From positions 6,121,666 through 6,185,665 of the forward strand of contig NW_004624805.1 of NCBI RefSeq assembly GCF_000247695.1: a DNA stretch of 64,000 bases, given 5' to 3'. Made by a program: the position numbers and the translations under genes. The notes below the pieces were generated by a model. That model worked only from the letters and a program-made list of their open reading frames with translations. It was not told where the DNA came from and made no database searches. Of this stretch, positions 1-10,380 are shown one piece after another. Origin of the DNA: Heterocephalus glaber. Its lineage: Eukaryota; Chordata; Mammalia; Rodentia; Bathyergidae. The first letter of the stretch is position 1; every line of letters begins with the position of its first letter.

Positions 1-220
1 GGCTCCGGGCCGCCGCGCCTATCCCCAGCCCTTGCACCGTTCCGCCCAGCCCTGCCCTCCTGCCGGCAGCCGCGTGCTTTTCCTGCGAGGCCACCCCGCA
101 CCCTGCCCACGCAAAGGCCGATCCCCGGCGCGCCCCGGGCCGAGGTCCGAGCGGCCCAGCACTGGCCCCGAGGCGTGGGCCCCGCCGTCCTAACCCCGGG
201 CTCTTTTGCGCCCCACTTAC

Positions 221-476
221 CCGAGTCGCTCCGCACTGTGCTGGGCGCTCACTCCCGGCCGGACTGCCCCGCCCAGTGCCCGCCAGTAACTTTAAAGCCG
301 GGAGGCGCGGCCAGGTGGGCGCCCGGCTCCCCGAGACCCCGGGGCCACCGGGCAGCGGAGGCGCGTCCCCGCGGGCCTCGGAGAGTGGGGGAGGGCGGGG
401 CGGCCAGCGGCCCTGGAGCGGCGGGCGGTACCTGCGGCGGTTTGGGGTTCCCGGCGGCCGCTAGGCGCGTGCCCAT
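221..476 (-). other. Candidate minus-strand first exon with two alternative splice donors
   Basis: Read on the minus strand, two good donor sites occur. One is CAG|GTACCG, with the exon ending at 432. The other is CGG|GTAAGTGGG, with the exon ending at 221. An ATG at 476 opens a frame reading MGTRLAAAGNPKPPQ up to the first donor. If that frame is read through to the second donor it hits a stop at about 249. So either the first donor joins a short coding start to an exon outside the window, or the exon is 5' UTR ending at 221. The short peptide does not match a protein I know. This is inference from splice-like words in a GC-rich island, where chance matches are common. Confidence 0.3.
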
Positions 477-514
477 CCCCGCCGCATGCTCCCGCGCGGG
501 CTGCAGCGCGATCC

Positions 515-554
<40 letters not shown>
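515..554. repeat. (CCG)n trinucleotide repeat, about 13 uninterrupted units
   Basis: A run of CCG units (CGG on the minus strand) with no interruptions lies in the centre of the CpG island. In the plus frame it could be read as poly-alanine or poly-arginine, but no supported coding frame exists. If the island serves a minus-strand gene, the tract falls just upstream of the candidate ATG at 476 and would be a 5' UTR CGG repeat, the usual setting of expandable CGG tracts. Confidence 0.95.
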
Positions 555-1200
555 GGCTTTATTTACCCGGACGGGCGCGCGCCCGGGAACAGGAATGCCG
601 AGACCTTCTCGTGTTTCCCGAGCGCCGGGCCCAGCCGGCGAACATCCTGCTGGCGCCCTATCCAGGTTCCCGGGCCGAGGAGGGGAAGCGTCCGCGACGG
701 CCGGGCCGCGGGCGCTGCTGCTCGCTCCTCGCCGCGAAACCGCCCCGGCCCGAGCCCTCCGGGGTCGGGCGCAGCTCCCGGAGCCTCTGGCCTGGCAGCA
801 GTGGAGCGAAAGCAGCCGCTCCCTCCGCGCTCAGAGGAGCAACTGGAGACGCCGCCGGGAGCGTTCACTCCGGCTCGGGAGCTGCGGTGCTGCGGTGCAA
901 ACCCCGTGCTCAGCCGGCCGACAGCCGAGGCGCCCCCGCTGGCCCTTGCGTTTTCCTGCGCTCAGCGGGGGGAAGCGCAGACTCCGCTTTGCGCCCACAG
1001 CGCAGGAGCCTGTGGATCGGGGTCTCGCGCGCCGGCAGCCTCTGCTCTGGAGCCACTGGCCCCTCAGGTCCGCGACTTCTGGAGAAGACCGGGTATACAG
1101 CGTCTCTGCGGACAAGCGCTGCAGAGGATTCGAGGGTCGCCGGGGGTGGGGATAGGAGAGGCACAGATGGGGCAACGCGAGCCCGGGTGCCCAGCCTGAG

Positions 1201-1844
1201 CGACCCAGGTGTGGAAGAGATGAGGCGCCCAGTCGGAACTCTGCGGCAACGGGGACGGAACTGGGAAGACAGCGCAGGCGGAGAGAATGTGCTCAGATTC
1301 TCCTATGCAGGACGCCCTGCTATCCGCCTATCTGAGCAGTAAGCAGGCTTAGGTGCAACGCTGGCAGCTTGGACAAGGGATCCCTAAGGCTGGAGTACAA
1401 GGCCCCAAGCCCCGAGCGGCCTGCGTACCCACTCCTTGGGCCCTTCGCCTCCGTACAGCTTTCATCCGTTCTAAGAGCAAGAGATTTCCCCAAATCTGAA
1501 CACTGTGACATAGCTTATCCTTTTCTCCTCGGAAGCTGGCTGGCCAGGGATGGGGTAGTAGCCCACCTGAGCATCTTTTATATGGCCCCCAATGTTCCCA
1601 GTACTAATCACACCCTCGAATTTTCAAGTCTGCTCTCCCCCTCAAACACTCCACAGCAAACCAGGCAGTGGCACGGTCTAAAGCAGAAAGGAATTAGGTT
1701 TACTTCTTTGCACACCGGGCAAATTCATGCTGTATCATTTCACCACGTTGCCAGGCGTCCCCAGTTCTCTTTTATTATGTAACGCGCGGCCGCAGAGCTC
1801 GCCCCTGGTCTTTGGCGCTGTGCTGCAATGCGGGGCTTCGGTCT
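1201..1844. other. Island shore, single-copy DNA without recognised genes
   Basis: G+C content falls steadily from the island to ordinary genomic values. I see no recognisable repeat and no convincing exon. The longest open frame (1369-1782, plus) has no domain or composition suggesting a real protein. Confidence 0.6.
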
Positions 1845-2130
1845 ACTTTGCTGACGCTCAGCAAATACGACAGAAACGCATCTAATTGACAATGCACGGG
1901 AGGAAATAGCCACATAATCGTTTATGGTCTCTATGAGCCATGACAAACAGAGCAATCAGCTGTAACATACCCCTCTGACATTTGTTGTTTTTTTTTTTCT
2001 TTTTGGATCAGCTGCCTCAGGTAAAGCAACAGGCATGAATTTAGTCGCTTGCAAGTTTATGATATTCTACTGGCTTATTGAGCTGTATGCTGTAGTAAAT
2101 GCTATCATAGGACAAGAGAATTTTTAATGC
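1845..2130. promoter_or_regulatory. Conserved-looking non-coding block (candidate enhancer)
   Basis: This block is not a recognised repeat. It contains a dense series of homeodomain-like and bHLH-like words: TCTAATTGACAATGC, CATAATCG, an E-box CAGCTG at about 1958, TTTATGATATTC and TTATTGAGC. It is flanked by a T-rich stretch (1990-2004). The mixed, non-repetitive composition and lack of simple-sequence decay resemble vertebrate conserved non-coding elements close to developmental promoters. Without alignment this is a pattern judgement only. Confidence 0.35.
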
Positions 2131-3689
2131 TTACATCTATTTATGTAGTTTTTAAATGCATTCAGAGAACTTTAACATACATTTGTATGTACGATATGTT
2201 TTCTTAAAGCCTAAATAAAATATACAGCAAAAACGTTTTGGAAAAATATTTTTATTTTGTATATGAATAATATGCACCTTCATAAGTCTCAGGTGAAACC
2301 ACTGAACATTAATATATGATAATTCCTTTAGAGTACAGTTTAATAATTAGAATCCATTTTAAAATTTAAAAAAATAGGCTGTCCATTTTAAAAATGAAAC
2401 TGTGGACAATCTCTAAAATACCAAAGGGAGTTTATTTTGTGATAGACCAAAATTTTAGTTTTGCAAGTTTCCCCCTCCATGCACGGGGGGGTCTTCTCAT
2501 CCACAATTCAAATATGTTTGTCATTGTATTAAATTTCACCTTCTCTAAGTGGAATTTTACTCAGCTACTTATGCTATATGCCAGTGTCAGTCTACTACGT
2601 GCTGCTTATAATGCTCAGAAGTAAAATTTCATGTTAGACAGTACTGTTAAGAGATTGAAGAAAGAGTAGGTAGTTTATAGGAGACAGTTATATATAGGGA
2701 AGAAAACTTGAGCCCTGAACTTAATTTTAGTTAATTTGATGTTGGTTGAGGCTGAATTTACTAGAGTGTAAAATGAAGATACTAAGCTTTCCACAAACTT
2801 GCCTTACATTATTATTATGGCATTTTTTAAATGTGAAAGCAACATACTGCTATTGCTAAAGCTAGACACTTGATAAGAATATTTGGGAGAAATTTTAATC
2901 CATTCTGTTGGACCTAGTGTATAGCTATAAATACATATAAGTTTTACTTCCTAGTGAAAAAAGAAGACCTCAGGTTTGACATTTTGATATTTTTATCAAT
3001 GTACCCTGGCATTTCAGAATAAATATTGGTCAAAACGTTTGAAAACAATGAGTGCTTTTAAACCTCCTTTTGTTATTTAGGCAAGGAATCACCAAATGGC
3101 ATAAAATAGTAAGATTCTGCTCAAATATTACAAAATAGTAAGTTTATAAACAAATAACAAGCGCACTTCACAGTGCCAGTTTGACTTGGACAACTATGTG
3201 TATTGGAGAGTGTACGTAGGACAACATAACTGATGAAAGACCGAAATTTTGTAAGCAAATTAGTAGAGTGGGTGGTCACAAAGTACCTCACATGCATTCT
3301 TACTTTGTTTATAATCTAATTTTAATTGCAGGAGTAACACCTTGTGTCGAGGGAGGTCTTTTCCATGAATTAACCCTCAATTAAAGAGCAGAGTACGAGT
3401 GAAAGTCCGTGTAGGTCACCTGAACCCAATCACATGCTACAGAGGAAACACCAAGAAATGGGCTTTGCCTATTTGGTGTGCACCCCTTTAACCTTTTTCT
3501 GTGTGTGCACATACATGAATATAAACAAACAAATTGTAATTTTGTTTTATGAGTTTTAAAAAATATAACACCATAGTGCACAAAAGTTTGTACCCAAAGT
3601 TTTCAACTACTTTGTCACTCAATAATATAATTCAGAGCTTTCCTATTAGTATGTTTAACTGTTACTGTTATGCTTCATACTTTATTTAA
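2131..3689. other. AT-rich single-copy DNA
   Basis: No gene, RNA gene or clear repeat family is recognised here. The sequence is AT-rich with short poly-A and poly-T runs typical of mammalian intergenic or intronic DNA. Confidence 0.6.
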
Positions 3690-4400
3690 CCTTCCCCTGT
3701 GAACATTTCTGCCATTCCATTTTCATTATTGTAAACTGATTAAACATCTTTGTATACCATTCTTTCTGTATATCCTGTATATTCTCTAAAAATAGCTATG
3801 TGGAAGTACAATTGTTGCATTGAAGGAAACATGGTTTTTAAATTTTGTTAGATGCTTCCAAATTCCCCTTCACTCCAAGCCCCTGGTGATGAGTGCAAGT
3901 CCTGTTTCCTCACATGCTGCACAGCATTGCATATAACCTGTCTTTGTAATGTTTGCCTAGAAAGACGATGAATAAAATACCCTTCATTATTTGAGAACCT
4001 TTTCCTTTATGAGCCATTTATATTTCTTAATTGAATGTCTTTACTTATATCCATATTAGATGCCTTATTGATTTTAAAAATACTTATGTTATATATATTT
4101 ATACATATTTTACACATATTTATACAGTGCAAGTATGTTACCCGGTCTGTATCCTACATTTTACCTATTTTTGTCTTTCAGAACATTTAAACATGGATAT
4201 GGGTCAATATGTTAGTCTTTTCCTTTTTGGGGTTCTTTCTTTTGTGTGTTGCTTAAGAAGGCTTTTTCTATGTTTGCTTCTAATATTTTTAAAAATTGTT
4301 TTCACTTGGTTCTTTATATTGTGAGGTAAAAATCTAACTTGATTTTTAAGATATCTTAATTGAATGGTCCATAATTCCTATGAAATTTATTATAGAATTT
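3690..4400 (-). mobile_element. Ancient L1 (L1M class) fragment, antisense
   Basis: The plus strand reads like the antisense of old mammalian L1 ORF2 C-terminus and 3' end. It has the order 'wait for nucleus-like' words catctttgtatacca, tagctatgtggaagtacaattg, then gatgcttccaaattcccctt, followed by a T-rich tract around 4190-4330. That order matches L1M antisense copies, but it is heavily diverged and carries no usable reading frame. The exact subfamily is uncertain. Confidence 0.5.
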
Positions 4401-5221
4401 CTCCCTATGGTTTGTAATAACTTCTCATATATACAGTAAATTCCTTTCCATATGTAGGCTGGTCTAAGGACACTTTGAGATATGTCACAGAGTGCCCATT
4501 ATATTCTAATAAATGTAATCTTTAACTTTAAAAAACTATCTTGCACTAAAGATATCCACTGTTCCACTCTTTTAAACATCAGAACGTGTCAGGGTTGGTA
4601 AGGTCATGTGCATTGTCTGGTAGTGGATTCTAATTTAGATGGTTGCTTCAATAATGTCCTAGGATAATGCTGTTCTTCATCAACTCAGAAGGAGAGAGCA
4701 GTTTCCAGCAGCCCGTATTCTTCAGAGTGCAAGGTGCATAGAGTTTTCACAGCACACGAGAAAGACGTGAAAGCCTACTATGAACAATATAATGTCACTT
4801 GTAAAAGTGATGTGTAAGCTCCTTCTCTCTCCGTGCTTAACTTTTAATGGAATGTAGCTATTTTTTTTCACAAAGCAGTTAGGCAAGATAAGAAACTTTA
4901 GTAACTATTTTACTCACCCTAGGCTTTAAAAAATGCAAGTATTTTGTCACCCAAATTTTAAAGAGTAGCTATATATAAGTACAGAAAATACAAATACTAT
5001 AAATAATCAGTAATAAGTAGAACTGAGATCCAAGTGGGATAGCTGCTCCACTTCATAGCACCTAGAGGAGGACCTTAAGTAATCATAAGTAACTCAGAAG
5101 TTTGTCACAGAAGTGAATGTGAGTAGAGTTGATGTGTGCAACTTCCAGTAACGTGATGAGAAGAAAATTATTTGCCCTTTCCTCTCACTGTTCCTTGTTT
5201 CCAAGAACATAGATGTGGCAG
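4401..5221. other. Single-copy DNA, nothing recognised
   Basis: Mixed-composition intergenic or intronic sequence. I see no coding exon, structural RNA or named repeat. Confidence 0.55.
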
Positions 5222-5535
5222 CATGGCAGTCTGCCCAGGCTACCATAAGAATACCACGGGTGGGAGGGAAAATTGTTTCCCACTCTTCTGCAGGCTTAAA
5301 GTTGAGGACACAGTGCTCTCCGGGGACCTCTCTCTCCTGGCTTGGGGAGCACTGTCTCACGAAGGGGCGGGGCGGGTGGTATTTCTTCCTTTTCTTGCAA
5401 GGACACCAGGATTCGGGCCCCACCTTTAAGCTCTCACGAAACCTAACTACCTCATTGAAACTATTTCTAAATTCATTAGCTAGGGTGTTAAGGCTGCAAC
5501 ATATGAATTTTGAGAGGACAAAATTCAGTCTATGA
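5222..5535 (-). mobile_element. MLT1-type MaLR LTR, antisense
   Basis: The order of words is that of an antisense MLT1 LTR: caggctaccataagaatacc at the left, then a diverged middle, then caaggacacca, ggccccacctttaag, cctaactacctc, and the terminal aacatatgaattttgagagg followed by acaaaattcag. MLT1 is an ancient non-autonomous ERVL-MaLR family found in all placental mammals. The open frames on both strands here are by-products. Confidence 0.75.
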
Positions 5536-6064
5536 TTGCCAGTACAGAGTTAAAAATGGAAGGAATCTGGATCTTACAGAGAGTGGCTTGCCCTAGACCT
5601 GAATCAGAAAACTTTCTGCAAAGATCCAGGTGGGATGCATGGGGGGCCATGCAGCCTGTGCTGCAGTTATTCAGCTCTGCTGCTGAGTGAGTACAGGAGC
5701 AGCCACGGGGAGCACTGGACTACATGGCTCAGAGAAGGTTGATGTGTTCCAGCAAAACCTTTTCAGATGCTCACTAACAGCGTCATATTTCTGTGCCACA
5801 ACATAGCATTCTTCTGATCCTTTCCCTGCCATTGAAAGATGCGCAAAGGAGCGGCACCTGGGGAACAGAAACAGGCAGGGGTGTGGGTCTTGCCCAAGGG
5901 AGGATGGTGCTGCCGGCCCCTCACCCAGAACACTCAGCGCTGGACTGCTAGGGAGACAGAGAAATTTCCCTTATTTTAGTCCTTTCCTCACTGAGGAATT
6001 GAGCCTGCACACTGAGTAATATGCACCTGTACTGACATAATCCTAGAGGCCACGGGTGAACTTG
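5536..6064. other. Single-copy DNA flanking the full-length L1
   Basis: No recognised gene or repeat. The last 13 bases before the L1 are the left copy of its target-site duplication. Confidence 0.55.
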
Positions 6065-6077
6065 AGAAAAATGCTTT
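6065..6077. repeat. L1 target-site duplication, left copy (AGAAAAATGCTTT)
   Basis: The 13-mer AGAAAAATGCTTT directly precedes the T-run that is the poly-A tail of the minus-strand L1. The identical 13-mer occurs at 12958-12970, directly after the L1 5' end. This is the hallmark of target-primed reverse transcription. Confidence 0.9.
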
Positions 6078-6089
6078 CATTTTTTTTTT

Positions 6090-6423
6090 GCTTAAATTCT
6101 TTTATTGGTACATTTTAGGCAATACATTTACATTTATCATTGGGTGCTTGTACCTGTACATGATGGATCTTGGCTCTTATTTTTTTCCCCATTCCCTGTG
6201 TGCCCTTCACCCTTCCACCCTTCCCTATTTACATAGATTTCATTTCCATTTTTTTTCTATTCTCATAAATTTTCCTTTCCCTTCTTTCCTTTCCACTTCC
6301 CCTCCCACCTCCCCTACCCCTTTGGACCTTTTCTTCCTATATCAAATTATCAATTATTCATTTTAATCATTTTAATCCTTATTTACATTTTCAGTTTCTC
6401 ACACTAGAGAAACTATTCGGTAT
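6090..6423 (-). other. L1 3' UTR with G-rich polypurine tract
   Basis: On the minus strand this is a purine-rich 3' UTR containing ggggtaggggaggtggg and related G-runs, then an A-rich stretch and the words accaataaaag just before the tail. The same 3' UTR, truncated, recurs antisense at 30716-31090, 61529-61724 and, older, near 33005-33130. G-rich polypurine tracts are characteristic of mammalian L1 3' UTRs. Confidence 0.8.
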
Positions 6424-7423
6424 TTACACGTGTGTCCTATTTATTTCATTTAAGAGTATGGCCTCAATATGCATCCATTTAGCTATAAATGTCTCTAGAT
6501 TCTCATTCTTTATGGCTGAGTAGTACTCCATTTTATTAAAAAACCACATCTTCTTTATCCAGTTTCCAGTTGATGGACACTTGGGCTGTTTCCAAGCTTT
6601 AGCTATTACAAACTGTGCTGCTATAAACATGGGCGGACATATATCACTGTGGTATGATTCTTTTAATTCTTTTGGGAAGATACCCAGCAGGGGAATAGCT
6701 GGATCAAATGGGACCTCTAGCCCTAGTTCTTTGAGGTATCTCCATACTGATTTTCACAGTGGTTGCACCAGTCAACACTCCCACCAGCAGTGGAGAAGGG
6801 TTCCTTTCTCTCCACGCCCCCTCCAGCATTTATTATTAGTTGATTTCTTGATAGCAGCCATTCTTTGTGGGGTGAGGTGGAATCTCAGTGTTGTTTTCAT
6901 CTGCATCTCTCCAATGACCAGTGATGTTGAACATTTTTTCATATATTTATTTGCTGCTTTTACTTCTTTGTCTGAGAAATGACCGTTCATTTCAGATGCC
7001 TATTTTTGAATTGGGTTTTTTAATTTAGGAGGTCTGAGTTTTTTCAGTTCTTTATATATTCCAGATAGTAGTCCTTTCTCTGAGGTACAGCTACTAAATT
7101 TTTTTTCCCATAATGTAGATTGTCTGTTAGCTCTGTTGGTGGTTTCTCTTGCAGTACAGAAGCTTTTTAATAAGATGAGATCCCAGTTGTTGACTCTTTG
7201 TGCTATCTCTCGTGCTACTGAGGTATTGTTCATAAAGTCTTTTCCTATGCCAATGTCTTTAAGAGTTCTACCTAACTTATCTTCCATCAAGTTTAGTGTT
7301 TCTGTTTTAATATTTTGATCTTTAATCCACTTTGATCTTAGTTTAGTGCATGGTGATAGGTATGTGTCTAGTTTTAATCTTTGGCAGGTTGAAATCCAGT
7401 TTTTCCAACAGCATTTATTAAAT

Positions 7424-7531
7424 AGGCTATATTAGGGCTGGGGATTTAGCTCAGTGGTGCCACCGCCTGCCTTGCAAGTGCAAGGTCCTGAGTTCAATCC
7501 CTCGTACCAAAAAAAAAAAAAAGGCTATATT
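7424..7531 (+). repeat. Target duplication pair AGGCTATATT around nested SINE
   Basis: AGGCTATATT occurs at 7424-7433 and 7522-7531, on either side of the nested ID SINE. Allowing one mismatch extends the pair leftward by three more bases. It proves insertion into the already resident L1. Confidence 0.85.
7434..7521 (+). mobile_element. ID SINE (tRNA-Ala-like), nested in L1 ORF2
   Basis: The element starts gggctggggatttagctcag and contains pol III A-box-like TAGCTCAGTGG and B-box-like GAGTTCAATCC. It ends with accaaaaaaa and a pure A tail. Its plus orientation is opposite to the host L1. The tRNA-derived head is typical of rodent ID elements; it is a SINE, not a functional tRNA gene. Confidence 0.93.
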
Positions 7532-8555
7532 TCCTCCAGTGAGGGTGGTTGGCTCTTTTGTCAAAGATGAGGTGGCTGAGTATGTCTGGAGTTGTTTCTG
7601 CATCTTCTAATCTGTTCTACTGATCCTCAGGTCTGTTTCTTTGCCAGTACCATGCTGTTTTTATCACAGTAGCTTTGTAGGATAGTTTCAAGTTGGCGAT
7701 TGTGATACCCCCAGCCATGTCTCTCTTGCTTAGAATTTCTTTAGCTATCCTAGGTCTCTTATAGTTCCAAATGAATTTTTGGACTGTTTTCTCTAGTTCT
7801 GTGAAGTATATTGTTGGAATTTCAATTGCCATTGCATTAAATCTATATAGCAGTTTTGGAAGTATGGCCATTTTCACTGTACTCATTCTTCCTACCCAGG
7901 AACAGGGATGTCTTTCCATTTTCTTATATCCTCTTCCATCTCTTTTTGCAGAGTTCTGTAATTTTCAGTGTAGAGGTCTTTTGCTTCCTTTGTTAGATTG
8001 ATTCCTAGATATTTCATTTTTTGGGATGCTATTGTAAAAGGAATTGTTTCACTAATTTCTCTCTCAGTAAGTCTGTTATTTGTGTACAAGAAAGCTATTG
8101 TTTTTTGAGTGTTGACCTTATATCCAGCTACTCTACTGAATCTGTCAATTAAGTCTAGAAGTCTTTTGGTGGAGTTTTGTTGGTTTTCTATGTAAAGTAT
8201 CATATCATCAGCAAATAATGACAGTTTAACTTCTTCCTATCTTTATTCCTTTTATTTCTTTCTCTTTTCTAGTTACTGTGGCTAATGTTTCCAGAACTAT
8301 ATTGAACAGGAGTTGTGATAGTGGGCATCCTTGTCTTGTTCCTGATTTTAGAGTGAATGTTTTCAGTTTTTGACCATTTAGTATGATGTTGGCTGTTGGT
8401 TTTTCATAGATAGCCTTAATCAGGTTGAGATAAAGACATTTTAGTCTAATTTTCTGTAGGGTTTTTATCATAAATGAGTGTTGGATTTTGTCAAATGCTT
8501 TTGCTGCATCTATTGAGATGATCATATGGTTTTTGTTGTTCGCTCTGTTAATATA

Positions 8556-8586
8556 GTGTTATTTATTTATTTATTTATTTATTGGT
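8556..8586. repeat. (TTTA)n microsatellite inside L1 ORF2
   Basis: About seven TTTA units lie where ORF2 should encode the segment following the reverse-transcriptase palm. The expansion contributes stop codons on the sense strand and marks post-insertional decay. Confidence 0.85.
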
Positions 8587-9049
8587 TTATGTAGCTGAAC
8601 CATCCTTGCATCCCTGGGATAAATCTGGCTTGGCCAGGGTGTGTGATCTTCTTGATGTTTGCCAGTATCTTGTTGAGGATTTTTGCATCTATGTTCATTA
8701 GAGAGATTGATCTGTAGTTCTCTTTTTGGGTTGGGTCTTTCCCTGGTTTTGGAATCAAAGTAACACTTGCTTCCCAAGATGAATTTGGAAGGATTGCTTC
8801 CTTTTCAATTTCATTGATAAGTTTAAAGAGTAATGGTGATAGTTCTTCTCTAAATGACTTGTAGAATTCAGCAGTGAAGCCATCAGGACCTGGGCTTTTC
8901 TTTGTTGATAAATTTTTTATTACGCTTTCAATTTCACTCATTGTGATTGGGGTGTTTAGAATTTTTGTATCTTCTTCATTTAACTTTGGCAATTCATATG
9001 TATCTAGGAATCTGTCCCTTTCTTCTGTGTTTTCCATTGTATTAGAGTA

Positions 9050-9664
9050 NNNNNNNNNNNNNNNNNNNNNNNNNNNNNNNNNNNNNNNNNNNNNNNNNNN
9101 NNNNNNNNNNNNNNNNNNNNNNNNNNNNNNNNNNNNNNNNNNNNNNNNNNNNNNNNNNNNNNNNNNNNNNNNNNNNNNNNNNNNNNNNNNNNNNNNNNNN
9201 NNNNNNNNNNNNNNNNNNNNNNNNNNNNNNNNNNNNNNNNNNNNNNNNNNNNNNNNNNNNNNNNNNNNNNNNNNNNNNNNNNNNNNNNNNNNNNNNNNNN
9301 NNNNNNNNNNNNNNNNNNNNNNNNNNNNNNNNNNNNNNNNNNNNNNNNNNNNNNNNNNNNNNNNNNNNNNNNNNNNNNNNNNNNNNNNNNNNNNNNNNNN
9401 NNNNNNNNNNNNNNNNNNNNNNNNNNNNNNNNNNNNNNNNNNNNNNNNNNNNNNNNNNNNNNNNNNNNNNNNNNNNNNNNNNNNNNNNNNNNNNNNNNNN
9501 NNNNNNNNNNNNNNNNNNNNNNNNNNNNNNNNNNNNNNNNNNNNNNNNNNNNNNNNNNNNNNNNNNNNNNNNNNNNNNNNNNNNNNNNNNNNNNNNNNNN
9601 NNNNNNNNNNNNNNNNNNNNNNNNNNNNNNNNNNNNNNNNNNNNNNNNNNNNNNNNNNNNNNNN
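9050..9664. other. Assembly gap (615 N) inside L1 ORF2
   Basis: 615 unresolved bases separate the endonuclease domain (right side, ending SKCKRIKVT) from the reverse-transcriptase N-terminal part (left side, beginning [17 protein letters not shown]). The missing ORF2 linker is expected to be close to this length, so the gap estimate fits a single continuous L1. The translated frames that span the N block are artefacts. Confidence 0.95.
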
Positions 9665-10380
9665 GAGTAACTTTAATTCTTTTACATTTACTTAGACATG
9701 TCCTATGAGCTAGCATGTGGTCTATTTTGGAGAATGACCCATGTGCAGCCAAAAAGAATGTATATTCTGATTTTGTGGGGTGGAACACTCTGTAAACATC
9801 TATTAGGTCCATTTGTTCAATAGCTTGGTTCAGTTCTAGAATTTCATTGTTGATTTTTTGTCTAGACGATCTGTCTATTTGTGATAGTTGAGTGTTAAGG
9901 TCCCCCACTACAACTGTATTAGTGCTTATTTGGTTTTTCGTGTCCATTAATATTTGTTTTGTATAGTTGGGGGCATTTGTCTTTGGTACATATATATTTA
10001 AGATTGTCATCTCTTCCTCTTGGATTGTTCCCTTCACAAGGATGTAGTGACCATCTTTGTCTCTCTTAATTAGTTTTGGTTTGAAATCTACTTTGTCTGC
10101 AAATAAGATTGCCACCCCTGCTTTTTTCTGGGTTCCTGTGGCATGGAGAACTGTTTTCCATCCTTTTACTTTCAGTCTATGAATTTCTTTTTGAGTTATG
10201 TGTGTTTCTTGTATACATATTGTTGTATTTTGCTTCTTAATCCATTCTGCCAGTCTACTTCTTTTGATTGGTGAATTGAGGCCATTAACAGTGATGGTTA
10301 CAATTGATAGATATTGATTCATTGTTGTCATAATATTTTACTGTTGTTGGCTGTTTTTTTTTATTTTTCCCCCTTTCCCT

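Larger units (their letters stand above)
1..1200. promoter_or_regulatory. CpG island, probable promoter and first-exon region
   Basis: The first 1.2 kb is extremely G+C rich and full of CpG dinucleotides, unlike the AT-rich, CpG-poor DNA that follows. It contains GC-box-like words (ggggcggggc, gggcgg), a CCG triplet tract and no recognisable interspersed repeat. In mammals this is the signature of an unmethylated promoter island, usually covering the 5' UTR and first exon of a housekeeping or developmental gene. Long open frames in all directions here come from the absence of AT-rich stop codons and are not evidence of coding. The strongest splice-donor-like sites lie on the minus strand (see the next entry), so the gene probably runs leftward out of the window, but a bidirectional promoter is possible. 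I cannot name the gene. Confidence 0.85.
6424..10331 (-). pseudogene. L1 ORF2 (endonuclease-reverse transcriptase), broken
   Basis: ORF2p normally nicks target DNA and reverse-transcribes L1 RNA. The AP-like endonuclease begins at the ATG at 10331; its signature residues are visible as VNGLN, IQETH, VVGDLNT and SKIDHML. After the assembly gap the reverse-transcriptase domain shows the [15 protein letters not shown] motif (about 8.9 kb), RPH-like linker, [14 protein letters not shown] (about 8.5 kb), TRQGCPLS and the catalytic FADDM (8201-8215). The cysteine-rich/C-terminal part ends at 6424. The frame is lost near 8216-8226, just before FADD, and again at several later points. A (TTTA)n run sits at about 8559 and an ID SINE interrupts at 7434-7521. 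A functional copy would be a single frame of roughly 1,270 codons, so this copy is dead as assembled. Confidence 0.92.

Noticed and set aside
175..1342. Long overlapping open frames in the CpG island (up to 326 residues) with poly-Ala or poly-Arg
   Set aside because: Open frames are expected by chance in DNA with few AT-rich stop codons; six frames are open at once, no domain is visible and the homopolymer comes from the CCG tract.
7434..7521. Possible tRNA-Ala gene because of intact A- and B-box-like words
   Set aside because: The body does not fold as a tRNA beyond the head, it ends in an A tail between target duplications and it is one of eight near-identical copies: an ID SINE.
8874..10331. 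Apparent 273- and 429-residue proteins spanning the N block
   Set aside because: Most of their length is unsequenced bases; only the L1 endonuclease portion is real sequence.
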